A stretch of 39,288 nucleotides of DNA from Candidatus Zixiibacteriota bacterium (GCA_020346225.1 CP070777.1:2489576-2528863), one strand, 5' to 3'; positions 1-8,220 are shown, numbered from the stretch's first letter. The notes: generated from the sequence alone by a model not told the origin. Translations and numbers: made by a program.

Positions 1-362
1 AGCTGCGAAGAGTTGTTCGGCTCGAAATAATGAAAACCGAACGACATAATCACGGTGGCCAGACCCAGCACCACCAGCGACGGGGCCAGGCCGCAGAGCA
101 AAAGGCCCAGGCCGATGGTGACAATCGAGATGGCGGCGATTTTGGATTCGGTAAAGTAGACGGCCAGGGCCCCGGCCCCGAAGGCCAGCAGGCCGGGGAT
201 TTCGCGGGCAGCCTGGATGAGGCCGACATCGGTGGCGGAGGCGTCGAAAATTTCGACGGCGAAGTTGTTGAACATGACCCGCCAGGCGTAGAAGCCGACA
301 TAGACGACTATCGCCGAAAGGGTGATGGTAAAGACGGAGACTTTCCGGATGCCGAGCGCCAT
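1..362 (-). CDS. MFS transporter, N-terminal part (runs off the window)
   Basis: The first 120 codons of a membrane transporter read leftwards from ATG at 362 and leave the window with the frame still open. The N-terminus MALGIRKVSVFTITLSAIVV leads into a first membrane helix. Two further hydrophobic stretches follow, around residues 55-70 and 77-112, separated by short polar loops. The arrangement and the fragment ATDVGLIQAAREIPGLLAF resemble the first three helices of major facilitator superfamily permeases. The substrate cannot be told. It lies 70 bp downstream of the sigma-factor gene on the same strand and may be co-transcribed with it. Family assignment is by general pattern only, since most of the protein is missing. 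Confidence 0.6.
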   Translation of the reverse strand, partial: MALGIRKVSVFTITLSAIVVYVGFYAWRVMFNNFAVEIFDASATDVGLIQAAREIPGLLAFGAGALAVYFTESKIAAISIVTIGLGLLLCGLAPSLVVLGLATVIMSFGFHYFEPNNSSQ

Positions 363-432
363 GATTGGCTAAAGATAAGGCAATCAGGAGCAGGCTCCGA
401 GGAGAAATTGGCTGGCCCGTAAATTAATCCGT

Positions 433-1146
433 CTAAACCACTCCGAGAAACTTCAAGGCCTGAGGGCAGGTTCGCTTCAGTTCCTGTCGTACTTTTATGC
501 GGGCCCGATGAAGGTACCACCGGGCGGTGGCCTCGGATATTTCCATAGACGTGGCGACTTCATCAATAGCGCACCCTTCCAGGTCGCGCAGGACGAAGAC
601 GCTTCGCTGTTTCTCGCTGAGATGCCCGGCGGCCAGCATAACCGAGTCGGTTATCTGACGCCGCCGATACGACACTTCCGGGTCGGACCGGGTGCCGTCG
701 ATCATCTCATGGAACTCCTCGAGGGGTTCATGACGGTGCCGCTTGTGCTTTCGCATGTAGTCAATGGCGGCGTTGATGGTGATACGGTACAGCCAGCTGT
801 AGAACTTCCGGCTGCGGTCGTAACGCCAGATGTTGTCGTACATTTTTACGAATACGATCTGGGTAATGTCGGCGGCTTCATCATAGTTGTTGACCATTTT
901 GTAGGCCAGCGCCGCCACCTGCCGCTGGTACCGGCTCACCAGTTCGCCAAAGGCATTATGGTTGCCGCGCTTGATCGCGGCGATGAGCTTTCTCGCCCTG
1001 ACTTCATCATCATCGTTGACAGAAAATGCTGCGGATTCCAGGTTGTCTTCTTCGCACACCCCATCCTGCCCGGATATGGACCTGGCGGCTGCTTTATCTC
1101 GCGGGGCTTTGGGGGAGTTCGTGGTGTCTACCGAAGCCTGGTTCAT
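433..1146 (-). CDS. ECF-type RNA polymerase sigma factor
   Basis: A 237-residue alternative sigma factor. Region 2 is clear: an NAFGELVSRYQRQVAALAYK helix, then DEAADITQIVFVKMYDNIW (core binding and -10 recognition), then SWLYRITINAAIDYMRKHKR. Region 4 is a helix-turn-helix, LSEKQRSVFVLRDLEG followed by IDEVATSMEISEATARWYLHRAR (-35 recognition). The first 50 or so residues form an extra acidic, low-complexity N-terminal tail not usual in the family. ATG at 1146 is chosen because AGGAG lies about 8 nt upstream; the TTG one codon earlier is less likely. No anti-sigma gene is adjacent. A long structured leader precedes the gene, which suggests post-transcriptional or attenuation control (inference). 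Confidence 0.9.
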   Translation of the reverse strand: MNQASVDTTNSPKAPRDKAAARSISGQDGVCEEDNLESAAFSVNDDDEVRARKLIAAIKRGNHNAFGELVSRYQRQVAALAYKMVNNYDEAADITQIVFVKMYDNIWRYDRSRKFYSWLYRITINAAIDYMRKHKRHRHEPLEEFHEMIDGTRSDPEVSYRRRQITDSVMLAAGHLSEKQRSVFVLRDLEGCAIDEVATSMEISEATARWYLHRARIKVRQELKRTCPQALKFLGVV

Positions 1147-1228
1147 CAAATCAACTCCTGGTTAGCGGTCGTTTTCCCTTACTAACAATGTCCAGGTGCT
1201 TCTGGTACAGAGTATGTACTAAAGAGGT

Positions 1229-1266
1229 GCTGCCATACAGACCACTGCGGCAGCCTGTATGGCAGC
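1229..1266 (-). promoter_or_regulatory. Perfect 12-bp inverted repeat in the sigma-factor leader
   Basis: GCTGCCATACAG at 1229-1240 and CTGTATGGCAGC at 1255-1266 are exact complements with a 14-nt loop. The repeat sits about 85-120 nt upstream of the sigma-factor start. As RNA on the minus strand it would form a very stable hairpin. No T-run follows, so it is not a standard terminator. It could be an operator for a dimeric regulator or a structured leader. Confidence 0.5.
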
Positions 1267-1304
1267 GGGAGATTTAGGGCCAACAGCCCCCTGGATTCAA
1301 TTGT

Positions 1305-1361
1305 CGGGAGTAAGGTCGGAGCCTACCCTGCGCACCCAGTATCTCCTGATCCTTACTCCCG
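1305..1361 (-). promoter_or_regulatory. 11-bp inverted repeat upstream of the sigma-factor gene
   Basis: CGGGAGTAAGG at 1305-1315 and CCTTACTCCCG at 1351-1361 are perfectly complementary across a 35-nt interior. With the neighbouring 12-bp repeat it gives two strong dyads within 140 bp of untranslated DNA ahead of the sigma factor. Function unknown; either a leader RNA or an end-of-transcript structure for something upstream. Confidence 0.4.
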
Positions 1362-1369
1362 GCTGTTTC

Positions 1370-1564
1370 CTATCCCCCTTTGATGTAAAGAATCACATCC
1401 GCACCGTCTACGGATGTAGCGTTGGCTTTTTCAATCGCGAGGTGATCTTTTAAGTCAAAATCAAGGCTGATCGAACGAGTGCGCGCGGCGGCGGTACAAA
1501 CCGGTTTCAAGAGGGAGGTACAGCACGAATCTGCCGGTGGACGAGTATCTATGGCAAGAGTCAT
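1370..1564 (-). CDS. Possible small hypothetical protein (64 aa), doubtful
   Basis: The 640-bp gap between the PAS regulator and the sigma factor holds one reading frame with some coding character. From ATG at 1564, with GAAGG about 10 nt upstream, it encodes 64 residues ending in SVDGADVILYIKGG. The C-terminal half looks protein-like (DFDLKDHLAIEKANATSVDG), while the N-terminal half is rich in Cys, Arg and Pro and is less convincing. No family is recognised. It could equally be a chance frame in a long leader. The rest of the gap holds hairpins and no other supportable gene. Confidence 0.2.
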   Translation of the reverse strand: MTLAIDTRPPADSCCTSLLKPVCTAAARTRSISLDFDLKDHLAIEKANATSVDGADVILYIKGG

Positions 1565-1692
1565 ATGGTCCCAACCTTCGAAGTTGCTATGCGACGGAAA
1601 CCGGGCCGTCACAGTTCTCGACTTAACCCTTCTATCGGACAAAAAAGACTGTTTTATATTGCTTTACAAGAGGGTATAATAGGGGCGGTATA

Positions 1693-1750
1693 GGGTATCA
1701 GCAATACCCCACAACTCGGACAGTAAACTGTCGGTCGAGACCGCCGACCG
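1693..1750. repeat. Cluster of three short hairpins
   Basis: Three stem-loops stand almost back to back just downstream of the PAS-LuxR gene. They are GGGTAT/ATACCC (1693-1709), GACAG/CTGTC (1719-1732) and CGGTCG/CGACCG (1732-1750). None is followed by a T-run on the minus strand. They may form an intrinsic-like 3' end for the regulator mRNA or part of an unannotated RNA. Confidence 0.3.
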
Positions 1751-1789
1751 TAGACCGTAATGCGTTAACAATAATAATCTTACGCCACA

Positions 1790-3556
1790 TCACTGAGCCC
1801 GATCAAGCGATTTCAGGTAGGTCACCAGGTTGATATCTTTCTTCGAGATACCCAGTTTGCGCCTGATAATCTTGCGCTGCTTGAGGACGGTTTCGACCGA
1901 GTTGTTGAGAGCGCCGGCTATCTGCTTGCTTGTGAAGCCGGTCTTTATCATCTCGCAGATTTCCAATTCACGCGGTGTAAGGTTGGCGAAATCGCGTTCG
2001 AGATTGCTGACGAACGGTGACGTGAGGTCAATGAGACAACTTTTCAAAAGGGCTATATAATGTTCACCTTCCGAACCGGCTTTCTCGGCCAGGGCATTGA
2101 CGACGGGAAGAACGACGCGATTTACATTAAGATGGATCTGAGTGGCCAGGCGTTTTTTCTCGTCCTCTATCTGGCTGAGTATCTCTTTTAGAGCCAGGTT
2201 CTTCTGTCTCAGAGTTTCCCGCTCCAGATTCAGTTCTTCGTTGACATCTCTCAGCGCTTTCTCGGTCCGATCGAGGCGGGTGATATCGCGGCAGGTGAAC
2301 ATGACCGTACCGCCCTTGATGTTCACCCGCTTGACGTTCACCAGCAGCGTTCGGATGTGCCCGTCGCGATCGGTGATCTCCACCCGGATATTAGGCAGTT
2401 CGCCGTCGCGCTCGAGTTGTCCGTCGTCATACAGGTCGTTTCCCAGAAGGCCGGCGATATCCATTCCTTCGGTCATTTCATCGAAGGAGTACCCGAAAAT
2501 GTTATCGGGGTTGGCGCAGACCCAGGTGAGCTTGCCGGTATCGTCGGCGACAAGGATGGCATCGGATATGTTGCCCAGGATGACCCGGTAGAGCTCTTCG
2601 GATTGGCGCAGGGCAAGCTCCACCTGCTCACGCCTGGCATTTTCCTCTTTGAGTTGCTCGTTCATACGGCGCAGCTTGGCGGTTCTTTCAACGACCCTCC
2701 CCTCCAGCTCCTGTTGCGTCTGATGACGTAATCGTTCAGCGCTCTTGCGCTCGCTGACATCGCGCGTCATCAGTATCACGGCGGCTACCGTTTCTCCATC
2801 CATAATGGGCCCCAGCCTGGTGGCGTGCCACCGGGTCGTGCCGTCGTCACATTCGTTGGGAATCTCGTATGAATCGGCCCGGCCGGTCTCGAACACCTGT
2901 TCGATAGCGGCTTGAACCATCGACCGGTGTTCCGATGGTATTAAATCGTAAACGCTTCCGCCGATAACGTCGTCGGCCGCGGCTCCGCAGGGCGGACGAT
3001 TAATGAATAATATTCGCCCGGTCCTGTCTACGGCCGTGATCAGGTCGGGAGCATGTTCTACTACGGAACGCCACTTGGCCTCGGACTCTTTGAGGGCATC
3101 CTCGGCCAGTCGGCGCTGGGTAACATCCTGAGCGTACTCAATGACAGCCACGACATCACCCCGGTTGTCAAAAACGGGGTAGCCGCTGACCGCGAAATAC
3201 CTTTGATTCCCCTCGATATCGGGATGAACGTGCTCAACCACGGTCGGTAGTTTGGTTTTCTTGATGATATCAATCGGGCAGGGTTCGCCGACCGTGGAGC
3301 AGGGACTGTTGCGGCGATGCAGGGCCGAGAAGCACTTAACCGGGGAAGAGCCACAGTCCACGCCGGCAGCGGAATTGGCCACTCTTACGGTAAAATCCGC
3401 GGCGTCGATCAGGCAGAAAGGATACGGCAGCGATTCCAGGGCCAGACGAAAGAGGTCATCTTTCATCGAAGGTTTGGGTTGGTCGGGAATCCGGGCCACT
3501 CGGTCAATTACCCCCATTTGGTTGTCGGGACACGGGACCTCAGCTGGCTGTCTCAA
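1790..3556 (-). CDS. Three-PAS-domain sensor/regulator with LuxR-type DNA-binding domain
   Basis: A 588-residue protein with three PAS sensor domains (about residues 35-150, 158-270 and 315-430). Coiled coils around 275-312 and 430-470 link them to a C-terminal LuxR/GerE helix-turn-helix (LTPRELEICEMIKTGFTSKQ to about 585). There is no histidine kinase H-box, ATPase or receiver domain, so it is likely a one-component transcriptional regulator with direct ligand or redox sensing. PAS1 contains C75-x4-H80-x5-C86-x6-C93, a Cys/His cluster seen in a subset of PAS domains that could hold metal or respond to redox state. The start is uncertain: TTG at 3556 gives the full frame, ATG at 3517 or 3466 are alternatives, and none has a clear ribosome-binding site. 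A good promoter lies at 3607-3635. Confidence 0.88.
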   Translation of the reverse strand: MRQPAEVPCPDNQMGVIDRVARIPDQPKPSMKDDLFRLALESLPYPFCLIDAADFTVRVANSAAGVDCGSSPVKCFSALHRRNSPCSTVGEPCPIDIIKKTKLPTVVEHVHPDIEGNQRYFAVSGYPVFDNRGDVVAVIEYAQDVTQRRLAEDALKESEAKWRSVVEHAPDLITAVDRTGRILFINRPPCGAAADDVIGGSVYDLIPSEHRSMVQAAIEQVFETGRADSYEIPNECDDGTTRWHATRLGPIMDGETVAAVILMTRDVSERKSAERLRHQTQQELEGRVVERTAKLRRMNEQLKEENARREQVELALRQSEELYRVILGNISDAILVADDTGKLTWVCANPDNIFGYSFDEMTEGMDIAGLLGNDLYDDGQLERDGELPNIRVEITDRDGHIRTLLVNVKRVNIKGGTVMFTCRDITRLDRTEKALRDVNEELNLERETLRQKNLALKEILSQIEDEKKRLATQIHLNVNRVVLPVVNALAEKAGSEGEHYIALLKSCLIDLTSPFVSNLERDFANLTPRELEICEMIKTGFTSKQIAGALNNSVETVLKQRKIIRRKLGISKKDINLVTYLKSLDRAQ

Positions 3557-3606
3557 TAGAGAATGTCAAAGACCCCACAGGTACACATTGCCCCGGATGT
3601 TACCCC

Positions 3607-3635
3607 AAAATATACCCCATAAATGTTGCTGTCAA
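3607..3635 (-). promoter_or_regulatory. Sigma70-like promoter for the PAS-LuxR gene
   Basis: On the minus strand TTGACA (3635-3630) is followed after 17 bp by TATTTT (3612-3607). Transcription would start near 3600, some 44 nt before the TTG start codon. A direct repeat of GGGGTA lies across the spacer and the -10 region and could be an operator. Confidence 0.6.
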
Positions 3636-3655
3636 GCTATTTGGTCAGTTCTGGC

Positions 3656-5029
3656 TCAGACTTTTACGGTCAGCCAGCGCCCTCGCCGATAATACTGATA
3701 GAAGGCCAGAGACGACAGAATCGTTGCGGCGGCGATAGTCCACCAGATGGCGTTCTGATCGAAAGTGAAGAATCGCGTGAGAACGTATATAGGCACCACT
3801 TCAAGTAACCACGAGTGAACGATATTCAGGATCATGGCCGGGGTGTTGAGACCGACACCCAAATGGATCTCCTCCACCATGAGAAAGACGCCAAGAAACG
3901 GGAAACTCAGGGAAATGATCCTCAGCATCGCAACTCCATAACCGAGAGTGTCGGGCCCGTCGAAGAATAGCAGCATAATGGGCCGAGCAAAAACATAGGT
4001 GACGATTCCAAAAGCCAGCGTGATGCCGACTCCGAGCAGGACTGCCTGGTCCGCGGTTTTTTTCGCGCGCTCATACTTCCGACGCCCCAGGTTATGACCG
4101 ATCAGTGACGACAGTCCCAGGCCGATACCGACCAGTACCATAATTCCGAAATGGGTGACCTGATTACCGACCCCGTAAGCCGCCACGACCTTGGTCCCGA
4201 AAGCAGCTATCAGTGGTGTGATGACAAGTCGCGCTCCGGAGAACGACATCTCCCCCAGCCAGGTGGGCACTCCGATCTTTACGATCTTCCACATGGAGGC
4301 GACCGAGATTCGCATTTTGCTCACGAGATAAAGGCGAACGTTGGTGCGCCCGCTATAGAAAAAGTATAAGCCTACGGCAAGGGTGAGCGTGTAGGAAGCC
4401 ACCGAGGCGATGGCGGCTCCCCTGATGCCCATAGCGGGCAGGCCGAAATAACCGAACATGAAAATCGGGTCGAGAATCATGTTGAGAATGTTGGAGGCTA
4501 TCATCAGGAACATAGCCATCCGGGGATTGGCCACGCCGCGCATGGCGGTGTATATGGAATAGGTGGCGAACATGACCGCCGTACCGACGAACATTATCCG
4601 GCCATAGGCGATACCTTCGGCCAGAGCCGCCCCCCGGGCGCCCATCAGGATGAGCATTTTGTCGATAAAGAAAAACCCGACGAGACCGAAAACGGCGCCG
4701 CAAACCAGTTTCAACAGGAGCGTTTCCTTGATGGCTTTTTCGGCGCTGTCATAATCCTTCTCGCCGTAGCGCCTTGATATGATGGCCACCGAGCCGGGGC
4801 CGATAAGCTGGTTGAAGGAAAAGAACAACCACAGGATGGCGGCAAAGAAAGTCACGGCCGCCACCCCGGCTTCTTTCTCGGGCAGACGCGAGACCCAGTA
4901 GGTGTCGACGAAGGAATAGATATTGTGGCTCAGAAAGCCGAACATCGACGGCAGACCCATCTTCAGGATAGACCCGAGTATCGACCCCTCGGTATAGTCC
5001 GCGCGTGGTTTTTCCCGGACATTTGCCAT
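3656..5029 (-). CDS. MATE family multidrug/metabolite efflux transporter
   Basis: A 457-residue inner-membrane protein with about 12 hydrophobic helices in two homologous halves, the usual length for MATE antiporters. N-terminal family features include SILKMGLPSMFGFLSHNIYS and DTYWVSRLPEKEAGVAAVTF, followed by ISRRYGEKD in the first intracellular loop. The second half repeats the theme (MWKIVKIGVPTWLGEMSFSG, GLSSLIGHNLGRRKYERA). Proteins of this family export drugs or metabolites in exchange for sodium or protons; the substrate is not predictable here. ATG at 5029 has only a weak GCAGG upstream. The gene stands alone between the PAS regulator and tRNA-Tyr. The 188-bp gap upstream of it holds no other supported feature. 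Confidence 0.93.
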   Translation of the reverse strand: MANVREKPRADYTEGSILGSILKMGLPSMFGFLSHNIYSFVDTYWVSRLPEKEAGVAAVTFFAAILWLFFSFNQLIGPGSVAIISRRYGEKDYDSAEKAIKETLLLKLVCGAVFGLVGFFFIDKMLILMGARGAALAEGIAYGRIMFVGTAVMFATYSIYTAMRGVANPRMAMFLMIASNILNMILDPIFMFGYFGLPAMGIRGAAIASVASYTLTLAVGLYFFYSGRTNVRLYLVSKMRISVASMWKIVKIGVPTWLGEMSFSGARLVITPLIAAFGTKVVAAYGVGNQVTHFGIMVLVGIGLGLSSLIGHNLGRRKYERAKKTADQAVLLGVGITLAFGIVTYVFARPIMLLFFDGPDTLGYGVAMLRIISLSFPFLGVFLMVEEIHLGVGLNTPAMILNIVHSWLLEVVPIYVLTRFFTFDQNAIWWTIAAATILSSLAFYQYYRRGRWLTVKV

Positions 5030-5217
5030 AGCCTGCAGCTTACTCCCTTACGACCGTACCCGAGGGTGGTTTCATAAGCACGAGGAAATGTCCACATCGG
5101 CGGGCGATATGCGATTCATGGCGCATTCAGGTACCGGACGAATTCGGGCTGAAAGCTATGTTGTCGCAGAGACAGGAGCAAGCTTTTTCAGGCAAGGCAG
5201 TGGCGAGATAAAGGAAG

Positions 5218-5299
5218 TGGTGGGGGGAGGATTCGAACCTCCGAAGGCTTCGCCGGCAGATTTACAGTCTGCTCCCTTTGGCCGCTCGGGAACCCCACC
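5218..5299 (-). tRNA. tRNA-Tyr (GUA)
   Basis: On the minus strand the sequence folds as a class II tRNA. The acceptor is GGTGGGG/CCCCACC, the D-arm starts CCCGAGCGGCC, the anticodon stem-loop CAGACTGTAAATCTG carries anticodon GTA, there is a long variable arm, and the T-arm is GGAGGTTCGAATCCTCC. The discriminator is A. The 3' CCA is not encoded, so it must be added by CCA-adding enzyme. Confidence 0.96.
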
Positions 5300-5342
5300 A
5301 ACAACAGCAATAGTCTGTAAACCCAAATGAATGGGTGCGGCC

Positions 5343-5371
5343 ATAATATACCATCAATATCGAAAAATCAA
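5343..5371 (-). promoter_or_regulatory. Promoter candidate for tRNA-Tyr
   Basis: On the minus strand TTGATT (5371-5366) and TATTAT (5348-5343) are separated by 17 bp, about 45 bp ahead of the mature tRNA 5' end. A small dyad (ACCCA/TGGGT) lies between the two. Confidence 0.4.
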
Positions 5372-5417
5372 TCTAATTTTTGAGGGCCGACTCGGCGCCG
5401 GTCTCTCCTCGCCGGTG

Positions 5418-6290
5418 TCAGCGAACCAGTTTCAGAAGGTAATCGCGGTAGTCCGTGTCAGGCATTTTCTCGGCCAGTTCGGTCAGCTGCCCGGCCGTGA
5501 TAAAGCCCTCCAGGTAGGCCGCCTCTTCGATGCAGCCGATCTTCCGCTCGGCGGTGCTTTCGAGCGAAGAAATGTAGTTGCCGGCATTGAGCATGCTCTG
5601 CGCGGAACCGGCGTCGAACCAGATAAGGTTCGCATCGAGAGTGACCATCCGGAGTTGTTTCCGCTCGAGGTAGACATTGTTGACGGTCGTGATTTCCAAC
5701 TCTCCCCTTTCGGACGGCTGAATGCCGCGGGCAATCTGTACCACGGTGTCGTCATAGAAATACAGACCGGTCACGGCAATGTCGGATTTCGGCTGCACCG
5801 GCTTTTCTTCTATCGCCGTAACGTTGCCGTAACAGTCGACATCGGCCACGCCGTACTCGGACGGGTCGGTAACATGCACACCGAAGACCACGGCGCCCGA
5901 CCGATAAGACTCGGCGGCCGATTTCAGCGGGCCCGTGTCGCAGTATATATTGTCACCGAGCAACAGAGTGACATTGTCACGACCGATGAAGTCCTCGCCG
6001 ATAAGAAAAGCGTTGGCGATTCCCCGCGGCCGGGTTTCCGACAGGATGTTCAGTTTAATGCCGAGATGGCTGCCGTCGCCGAGCAGGGCGCGGAAGCGGT
6101 CTTCATCATTGACGTGGGTGATGAGCAGAATATCGCGGATACCCAGCCGCATAAGCACACTGAGCGAATAATAGATGAGCGGTTTGTCATAGACCGCCAG
6201 AAGCTGCTTGCTGACGGCGGCGGACGCGGGGTAAAGCCGGGTTCCGGCGCCGCCGGCCAGCAGTATGCCCTTGTTAATATACTGAGCCAT
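5418..6290 (-). CDS. rmlA: Glucose-1-phosphate thymidylyltransferase (dTDP-glucose synthase)
   Basis: This 290-residue enzyme joins dTTP and glucose-1-phosphate to make dTDP-glucose, the first step of dTDP-deoxysugar synthesis for surface polysaccharide. The nucleotidyltransferase signature GILLAGGAGTRLYPASAAVS with the Lys-containing KQLLAVYDKPLIYY is at the N-terminus. LLLGDNIYCD (metal-binding Asp), EEKPVQPKSDIAVTGLYFYD and LIWFDAGSAQSML complete the family pattern. Length matches the short RmlA form. ATG at 6290 is chosen because the frame upstream overlaps rmlD and lacks conserved sequence. It is the last gene of the operon, 8 nt after rmlD. Confidence 0.93.
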   Translation of the reverse strand: MAQYINKGILLAGGAGTRLYPASAAVSKQLLAVYDKPLIYYSLSVLMRLGIRDILLITHVNDEDRFRALLGDGSHLGIKLNILSETRPRGIANAFLIGEDFIGRDNVTLLLGDNIYCDTGPLKSAAESYRSGAVVFGVHVTDPSEYGVADVDCYGNVTAIEEKPVQPKSDIAVTGLYFYDDTVVQIARGIQPSERGELEITTVNNVYLERKQLRMVTLDANLIWFDAGSAQSMLNAGNYISSLESTAERKIGCIEEAAYLEGFITAGQLTELAEKMPDTDYRDYLLKLVR

Positions 6291-6298
6291 GTTTTGTC

Positions 6299-7186
6299 TC
6301 ACCGGGACCGAGCCAGATAGCCCCTGGTTTGAAGGTAATCTTCCAGCGCTTGCGCCCACGGACGCATCGGGTAAAGGCGGCCGAGCCGGGAGTTGTCCAT
6401 CGAGCAAAACTGCGGCCGTTGGGCGTACGAATGAAACTCGGCGTACGAGACCGGGGTGAGGTCGTTTTCGAGGCCGGTAAGCTCGAATATCTTCTGAGCG
6501 AACTCAAACCAGGTGCACTCGCCGCCGTTGCAGGCGTGATAGAGACCGTAGCCGCTCACATCGTCTTCAACGAGAAAGCGAATAACGCGGGCCACGTCAT
6601 CGGTGAAAGTCGGCGACATGACCTGGTTATCGATAACTCTGAGCGGCCTGTTCTCCCTGGCCGCCCGCACCATCTTCTCGACAAAGTTCACTTCGGCCGG
6701 CCGGATTTCTCTCTCGCCGAACAGCGAAGAAACCCTGAGAACGAAATGCTTCGGGCAGTAGGCCGCGGCCAGCATCTCACCGGCCAGTTTCGAAGCGCCG
6801 TAGACGTTAAGGGGCGCCGGCAGGTCGTCTTCGCGATACGGTTCCTTTTTGACGCCGTCAAAAACGTAATCGGTGCTTATGTGCATGAAAGTGAGGTCAT
6901 GACCGGCGCAAAACCGGGCCAGTTTCATGACCAGCTCGCCGTTTATTCGGAAGCTCTCTGCGAAATTGTCTTCACACCGGTCGACCTTGTGATAAGCGAT
7001 GCAGTTGACGAGGTAATCGTGATCGGCATAAGCGGCCAGCATCTCGGCCGGTTCGTGACGGTCGGCATCGAAATCAGACCGCCTCAACGGCGTCACGGCC
7101 GGTCCGCCGTTGCCACAAATCTTCGTGATAGCCGTGCCGAGCTGGCCGCCGGCGCCCAGCACCAGCACTTTGCTCTGTTTGCTCAT
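6299..7186 (-). CDS. rmlD: dTDP-4-dehydrorhamnose reductase family protein (SDR)
   Basis: A 295-residue extended short-chain dehydrogenase/reductase that would reduce dTDP-4-keto-rhamnose to dTDP-rhamnose. The dinucleotide-binding motif VLVLGAGGQLGTAI is at the N-terminus. NCIAYHKVDRCEDN, the catalytic STDYVFDG and YGASKLAGE (YxxxK), FGEREIRPAEVNFVEKMV and the C-terminal RPQFCSMDNSRL all match RmlD. ATG at 7186 overlaps the stop codon of the upstream SDR gene by one base (TGATG), which points to translational coupling; the GTG one codon earlier is less likely. Confidence 0.9.
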   Translation of the reverse strand: MSKQSKVLVLGAGGQLGTAITKICGNGGPAVTPLRRSDFDADRHEPAEMLAAYADHDYLVNCIAYHKVDRCEDNFAESFRINGELVMKLARFCAGHDLTFMHISTDYVFDGVKKEPYREDDLPAPLNVYGASKLAGEMLAAAYCPKHFVLRVSSLFGEREIRPAEVNFVEKMVRAARENRPLRVIDNQVMSPTFTDDVARVIRFLVEDDVSGYGLYHACNGGECTWFEFAQKIFELTGLENDLTPVSYAEFHSYAQRPQFCSMDNSRLGRLYPMRPWAQALEDYLQTRGYLARSR

Positions 7187-8220
7187 CACTGTATATCCAG
7201 TATGCCGCCGTATTTTTCGACGGTCCGAATGATTTCATGCCACCGGGTGAGATTCCGATACCACTCGAGGGTCAGTGTGTCGGGCGTTTTGTCGATCAAT
7301 CCCTTTTCAAGGGCATCGATTATATCGACCACCCCGTTCTCGACAGTGCGCCCGGCCTTCCATTTCAGAACGCTTTCGATTTTGCCGAAGGCCAGTCGGT
7401 AGCTGCGATGGTCGGGGTCGCCGTACCACTCGATAGCGATATCGCGCCCGGTTTTCTCCGAAACGACATCGGCTATGCGCCGGGCAAGATCTTTTAGCCG
7501 GAAGTTGTTGGCCTCGCTGCCGACGTTGAATACCTCGCCGTTAATCAGGTTGCTGTCGGTTTTGAGAAGATGAAGCATCAGGTCGGTGGTGTCCTCGATG
7601 TGCAGCATCGGTCGATACTGCTTGCCGTCGCGCATGAGCGGCAACCGGGCGTGCTTCCAGCAACCGTAGGTCATGGCGTTGACGGCGAGATCGAAGCGCA
7701 TACGCGGGCTGTAGCCGAAGACGGTGGCCTGGCGAAGCACGGTCACCACGAAAGCCTCGGAGGCCAGCGGCAGAATGTCCTCTTCCGTGCGCTGGTTGGC
7801 TCTGGCATAGACGGTCAACGGGTTGGTCGGCGAGGTTTCATCCACCAGCCGGTCCTGGTATCCGTAGATGCTGGCGCTTGACGGCAACAGGTACCTTTTG
7901 ACGCCCGCTTTTCGGGCCAGGTTGGCGGTGTTGACACGTCCGGCGTGATTGATGGCCCAGGTTTGCTCCGCGAACAACTCGGCGCTGGGGTCGTTGGAGA
8001 TGGCGACCAGGTCGATGACATGATCGACACCGTCAAAGTGAGAGGCGGTCAGCTTCCGGCTGTCGTCGATGGTGACCGAGAGATTCTCGTTGCGCTTGAG
8101 CTTGTCCCGTCCGAAGAAGTAACGGTCGACAGCTCTGACGGCGTAACCCCGGTCAAGGAGTTTACCTACGAGGACGGAGCCGATATAGCCGCCGGCGCCT
8201 GTAACCAGGACCGTCTCCAC
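7186..8220 (-). CDS. NAD-dependent epimerase/dehydratase (extended SDR) of the sugar operon
   Basis: A 344-residue nucleotide-sugar SDR. The Rossmann motif VTGAGGYIGS is at residues 5-14, and a Ser-rich LLPSSASIYGYQD supplies the usual catalytic Ser. The active-site Tyr is present (Y138), but the Lys of YxxxK is replaced by Asn (Y138-A-R-A-N142), confirmed by reading the codons. It lacks RmlB hallmarks, so it is probably a sugar epimerase or reductase acting on a dTDP-sugar rather than the 4,6-dehydratase. The GTG start at 8220 overlaps the rmlC stop by one base and its own stop overlaps rmlD, so it sits inside a tightly coupled operon. Exact substrate unknown. Confidence 0.82.
   Translation of the reverse strand: METVLVTGAGGYIGSVLVGKLLDRGYAVRAVDRYFFGRDKLKRNENLSVTIDDSRKLTASHFDGVDHVIDLVAISNDPSAELFAEQTWAINHAGRVNTANLARKAGVKRYLLPSSASIYGYQDRLVDETSPTNPLTVYARANQRTEEDILPLASEAFVVTVLRQATVFGYSPRMRFDLAVNAMTYGCWKHARLPLMRDGKQYRPMLHIEDTTDLMLHLLKTDSNLINGEVFNVGSEANNFRLKDLARRIADVVSEKTGRDIAIEWYGDPDHRSYRLAFGKIESVLKWKAGRTVENGVVDIIDALEKGLIDKTPDTLTLEWYRNLTRWHEIIRTVEKYGGILDIQ

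Noticed and set aside
5331-6320. 329-residue open frame on the plus strand
   Set aside because: Shadow of rmlA, with no family sequence and no ribosome-binding site.
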